A stretch of DNA of 7,419 nt, taken from assembly GCA_026389695.1 (NCBI GenBank), contig JAPLHI010000132.1, positions 1 to 7,419 of the forward strand, written 5' to 3'. Source of the stretch: Chloroflexota bacterium. GTDB taxonomy: Bacteria > Chloroflexota > Dehalococcoidia > GIF9 > UBA5629. Positions 5,775 to 7,419 of this stretch are shown one piece after another. A program made the position numbers and the translations under genes. Each line of letters starts with the position of its first letter. Position 1 is the first letter of the stretch. The notes under the pieces were generated by a model, which saw only the letters and a program-made list of their open reading frames with translations, did no database searches and had not been told where the DNA came from.

Positions 5775-7070
5775 ATGGCATTTGAAACAGATGCCAGAAT
5801 GGTTGACGTTTCCCTATTGATAAGTATGAATACTTTTTCCTGCATTATCCTCTTTGCTCTTCTCTTTGAATTCACGCTCGGCCTGGCTGCCAATATGCTG
5901 AACCTGAAAGCACTGAAGCTGGAGCCGCCTGCTCTGCTCAACGATATATATACCGCTGACGCCTACCGTAAATCACAGGAATATACACGCGAGAATACCC
6001 GCTTCGGTTTCATCAGCGGCGCCTTTAACCTGGTTTTGCTGCTTGCCTTCTGGTTCAGCGGCGGATTTAACTGGCTCGACCAGCTCATCAGAAGTTGGGG
6101 TTTCACGGATATAATGAACGGACTGCTCTACATGGGTATTTTAAGCCTGGCCTACAGCCTGATAGCGCTGCCCTTCAGCGTCTATGCTACCTTCGTGATC
6201 GAGGAACGCTATGGTTTCAATAAGACCGGGCCGCGCACCTTTATATTGGACAGGTTAAAGGGGCTGGGGCTGGCTGTGCTGTTGGGGGCCCCTCTTCTGG
6301 CCGGCATCCTGGCCCTTTTCCAGTATGCCGGCGCTTATGCCTGGCTGTTCTGCTGGGCAGCGGTCACCATATACTCGCTCGTGATAGAATTCATCGCCCC
6401 TACCTGGATCATGCCCCTTTTCAACAAGTTCACCCCCATGCAGCCCGGCGAGCTCAGAGATTCGATACTTTCCTATGCGGGGTCGGTGGATTTCCCGGTA
6501 CAGAATATATTTGTGATGGACGGTTCCAGGCGCTCCAGTAAGTCCAATGCCTTCTTTACCGGCTTCGGCCGTAACAAGAGGATCGCTTTATTCGATACGC
6601 TGATCGCGCAGCACACGGTGGACGAGCTGGTGGCTGTGCTGGCGCACGAGATCGGCCACTATAAGAAAAAACACGTCCTGCAGGGAGTGGTACTGGGCAT
6701 CCTGCATGCCGGCCTGATTTTCTTTCTGCTCTCGCTTTTCCTGGGCAGCCCCGGGCTCTACCAAGCTTTCTATTTGCAGCAGCCTTCGATTTATGCCGGG
6801 CTCATCTTCTTCGGCCTGCTGTACACTCCCATAGAGATGATCCTCGACATTTCGCTGAATATGCTGTCGCGGAAAAACGAATACGAGGCTGACCGCTTCG
6901 CAGCCCTTACCATAACGGACCGGACGAACATGACGCAGGCATTCAAAAAACTTGCCGGCAATAATCTCTCCAACCTGACGCCTCACCCGTTTTACGCCTT
7001 TCTGAATTATACACATCCACCCCTGCTTCAGCGCGTGCAGGCAATACAGCGCTGCGCTAACCGAACATAA
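5775..7070 (+). CDS. M48 family metallopeptidase, Ste24 / CAAX prenyl protease 1-like
   Basis: This complete 431-residue membrane zinc protease has the layout of Ste24: a long N-terminal membrane part (segments near 18-40, 78-96, 116-140, 163-184, 188-208), the conserved IEERYGFNK (142-150), then the catalytic part. HEIGH at 291-295 supplies two zinc-binding histidines and the catalytic glutamate. EYEAD at 369-373 supplies the third ligand, expected to be Glu369. The Ste24 signatures MDGSRRSSKSNAFFTG (248-263) and NLSNLTPHPFYAFLNYTHPP (397-416) are intact, so it should be active. Eukaryotic relatives trim prenylated CaaX proteins; bacteria lack these, and the family is thought to act in membrane protein quality control, so the substrate here is unknown. 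The start is uncertain: neither the ATG at 5775 nor those at 5799 (residue 9) and 5826 (residue 18) has a clear ribosome site, and the possible promoter favours 5799. Confidence 0.93.
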   Translation: MAFETDARMVDVSLLISMNTFSCIILFALLFEFTLGLAANMLNLKALKLEPPALLNDIYTADAYRKSQEYTRENTRFGFISGAFNLVLLLAFWFSGGFNWLDQLIRSWGFTDIMNGLLYMGILSLAYSLIALPFSVYATFVIEERYGFNKTGPRTFILDRLKGLGLAVLLGAPLLAGILALFQYAGAYAWLFCWAAVTIYSLVIEFIAPTWIMPLFNKFTPMQPGELRDSILSYAGSVDFPVQNIFVMDGSRRSSKSNAFFTGFGRNKRIALFDTLIAQHTVDELVAVLAHEIGHYKKKHVLQGVVLGILHAGLIFFLLSLFLGSPGLYQAFYLQQPSIYAGLIFFGLLYTPIEMILDISLNMLSRKNEYEADRFAALTITDRTNMTQAFKKLAGNNLSNLTPHPFYAFLNYTHPPLLQRVQAIQRCANRT

Positions 7071-7112
7071 TAAATCCCCCGTTCAAACAGCTTCACCTTA
7101 ATATCAGCCGAT

Positions 7113-7142
7113 TTGTCAAAAACACTTCATATTCCATATAAT
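7113..7142 (+). promoter_or_regulatory. Promoter of the CoA-binding / acyl-CoA synthetase gene
   Basis: TTGTCA (7113-7118, 5 of 6 to consensus), an 18-base gap and a perfect TATAAT (7137-7142). Transcription would start near 7149, leaving a leader of about 57 bases that contains the palindrome TGATTAATCA (7167-7176). Confidence 0.55.
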
Positions 7143-7205
7143 TTATAATTAAATTCGTGAATTGACTGATTAATCAATATGAATTCTGTATCCCGGGAGT
7201 AATTT

Positions 7206-7419
7206 ATGTCTGCGGTATATGATGAACTTGACCGGATTTTTCACCCGCGCAGTATCGCCTTTGTGGGCGTCACCACCAGTAACCCCCTGCACTGGACTAG
7301 GACATTCTGGGACTCTGCCAGGGTATTTAATTTCGCCGGCCCGATGTATCCGGTTAATCCCCGGGGCGGTGAACTGGACGGGCACAAAGTCTACCATTCT
7401 CTGGATGAGGTGCCGGGTG
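7206..7419 (+). CDS. CoA-binding domain protein, ADP-forming acyl-CoA synthetase type, N-terminal part (runs off the right edge)
   Basis: The visible 71 codons begin MSAVYDELDRIFHPRSIAFV. The pattern LDRIFHPRSIAFVGV (8-22), then a W-x-R-x-F-W stretch, GPMYPVNPRGGELDG and VYHSLDEVPG, is the start of the CoA-binding domain of ADP-forming acetyl/acyl-CoA synthetases and related proteins. These interconvert acyl-CoA, ADP and phosphate with acid, CoA and ATP, often to make ATP in fermentation. Usual members have GVS or GAS after the first strand; here it reads GVTTSN. Only the N-terminal domain is seen, so the phosphohistidine and ATP-grasp parts, which decide whether it is a full synthetase or an alpha subunit, are outside the window. 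The start is firm: GGGAG (7195-7199) is six bases before the ATG, and the gene has its own promoter. Confidence 0.8.
   Translation, partial: MSAVYDELDRIFHPRSIAFVGVTTSNPLHWTRTFWDSARVFNFAGPMYPVNPRGGELDGHKVYHSLDEVPG

Overview
The window looks like an ordinary stretch of bacterial chromosome. By gene content it most resembles Dehalococcoidia or other Chloroflexota: a DUF6125 protein, a dUTPase/Dcd-like protein with a PNGLDL motif, a small Ig-like lipoprotein, a Ste24-type M48 protease and a CoA-binding acyl-CoA synthetase-like protein. This assignment is inference from remembered family distribution; there is no rRNA or marker gene here to confirm it.

Layout: (1) 1-248, minus strand: 5' end of a dUTPase/dCTP deaminase-like gene. 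It diverges from the next gene across a 98-bp spacer in which two putative promoters share one AT-rich box. (2) 347-2173, plus strand: a DUF6125 gene overlapping by 4 bases (ATGA) a BaiN/HI0933-type flavoprotein gene. The flavoprotein gene has lost roughly 50 internal codons and changes frame, so it reads as a pseudogene or an assembly fault. (3) 2175-2753, minus strand: a Maf nucleotide pyrophosphatase, convergent with the flavoprotein gene with one base between the stops. (4) 2754-3262: no gene. It holds two copies of a repeat with 32-bp imperfect inverted ends (one simple, one with its left half amplified), then a short AT-rich degenerate repeat. (5) 3263-4002, minus strand: a small lipoprotein with one Ig-like domain, followed by a probable decayed reading frame interrupted by an in-frame TAG. 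(6) 4199-5707, plus: an APC-superfamily permease behind an extended -10 promoter. (7) 5775-7070, plus: a complete Ste24/CAAX-prenyl-protease-like M48 metallopeptidase. (8) 7206-7419, plus: the 5' end of a protein with a CoA-binding domain of the ADP-forming acyl-CoA synthetase type, behind a good -35/-10 promoter.

The genes do not form one pathway. Maf and the dUTPase-like protein both suggest nucleotide-pool sanitation but are not in one operon. DUF6125 and the flavoprotein gene are translationally coupled. The permease, protease and CoA-binding gene each appear to have their own promoter. I found no convincing undescribed system. The points that deserve a second look are the internally deleted flavoprotein gene, the amplified repeat and the TAG-interrupted frame next to the lipoprotein.
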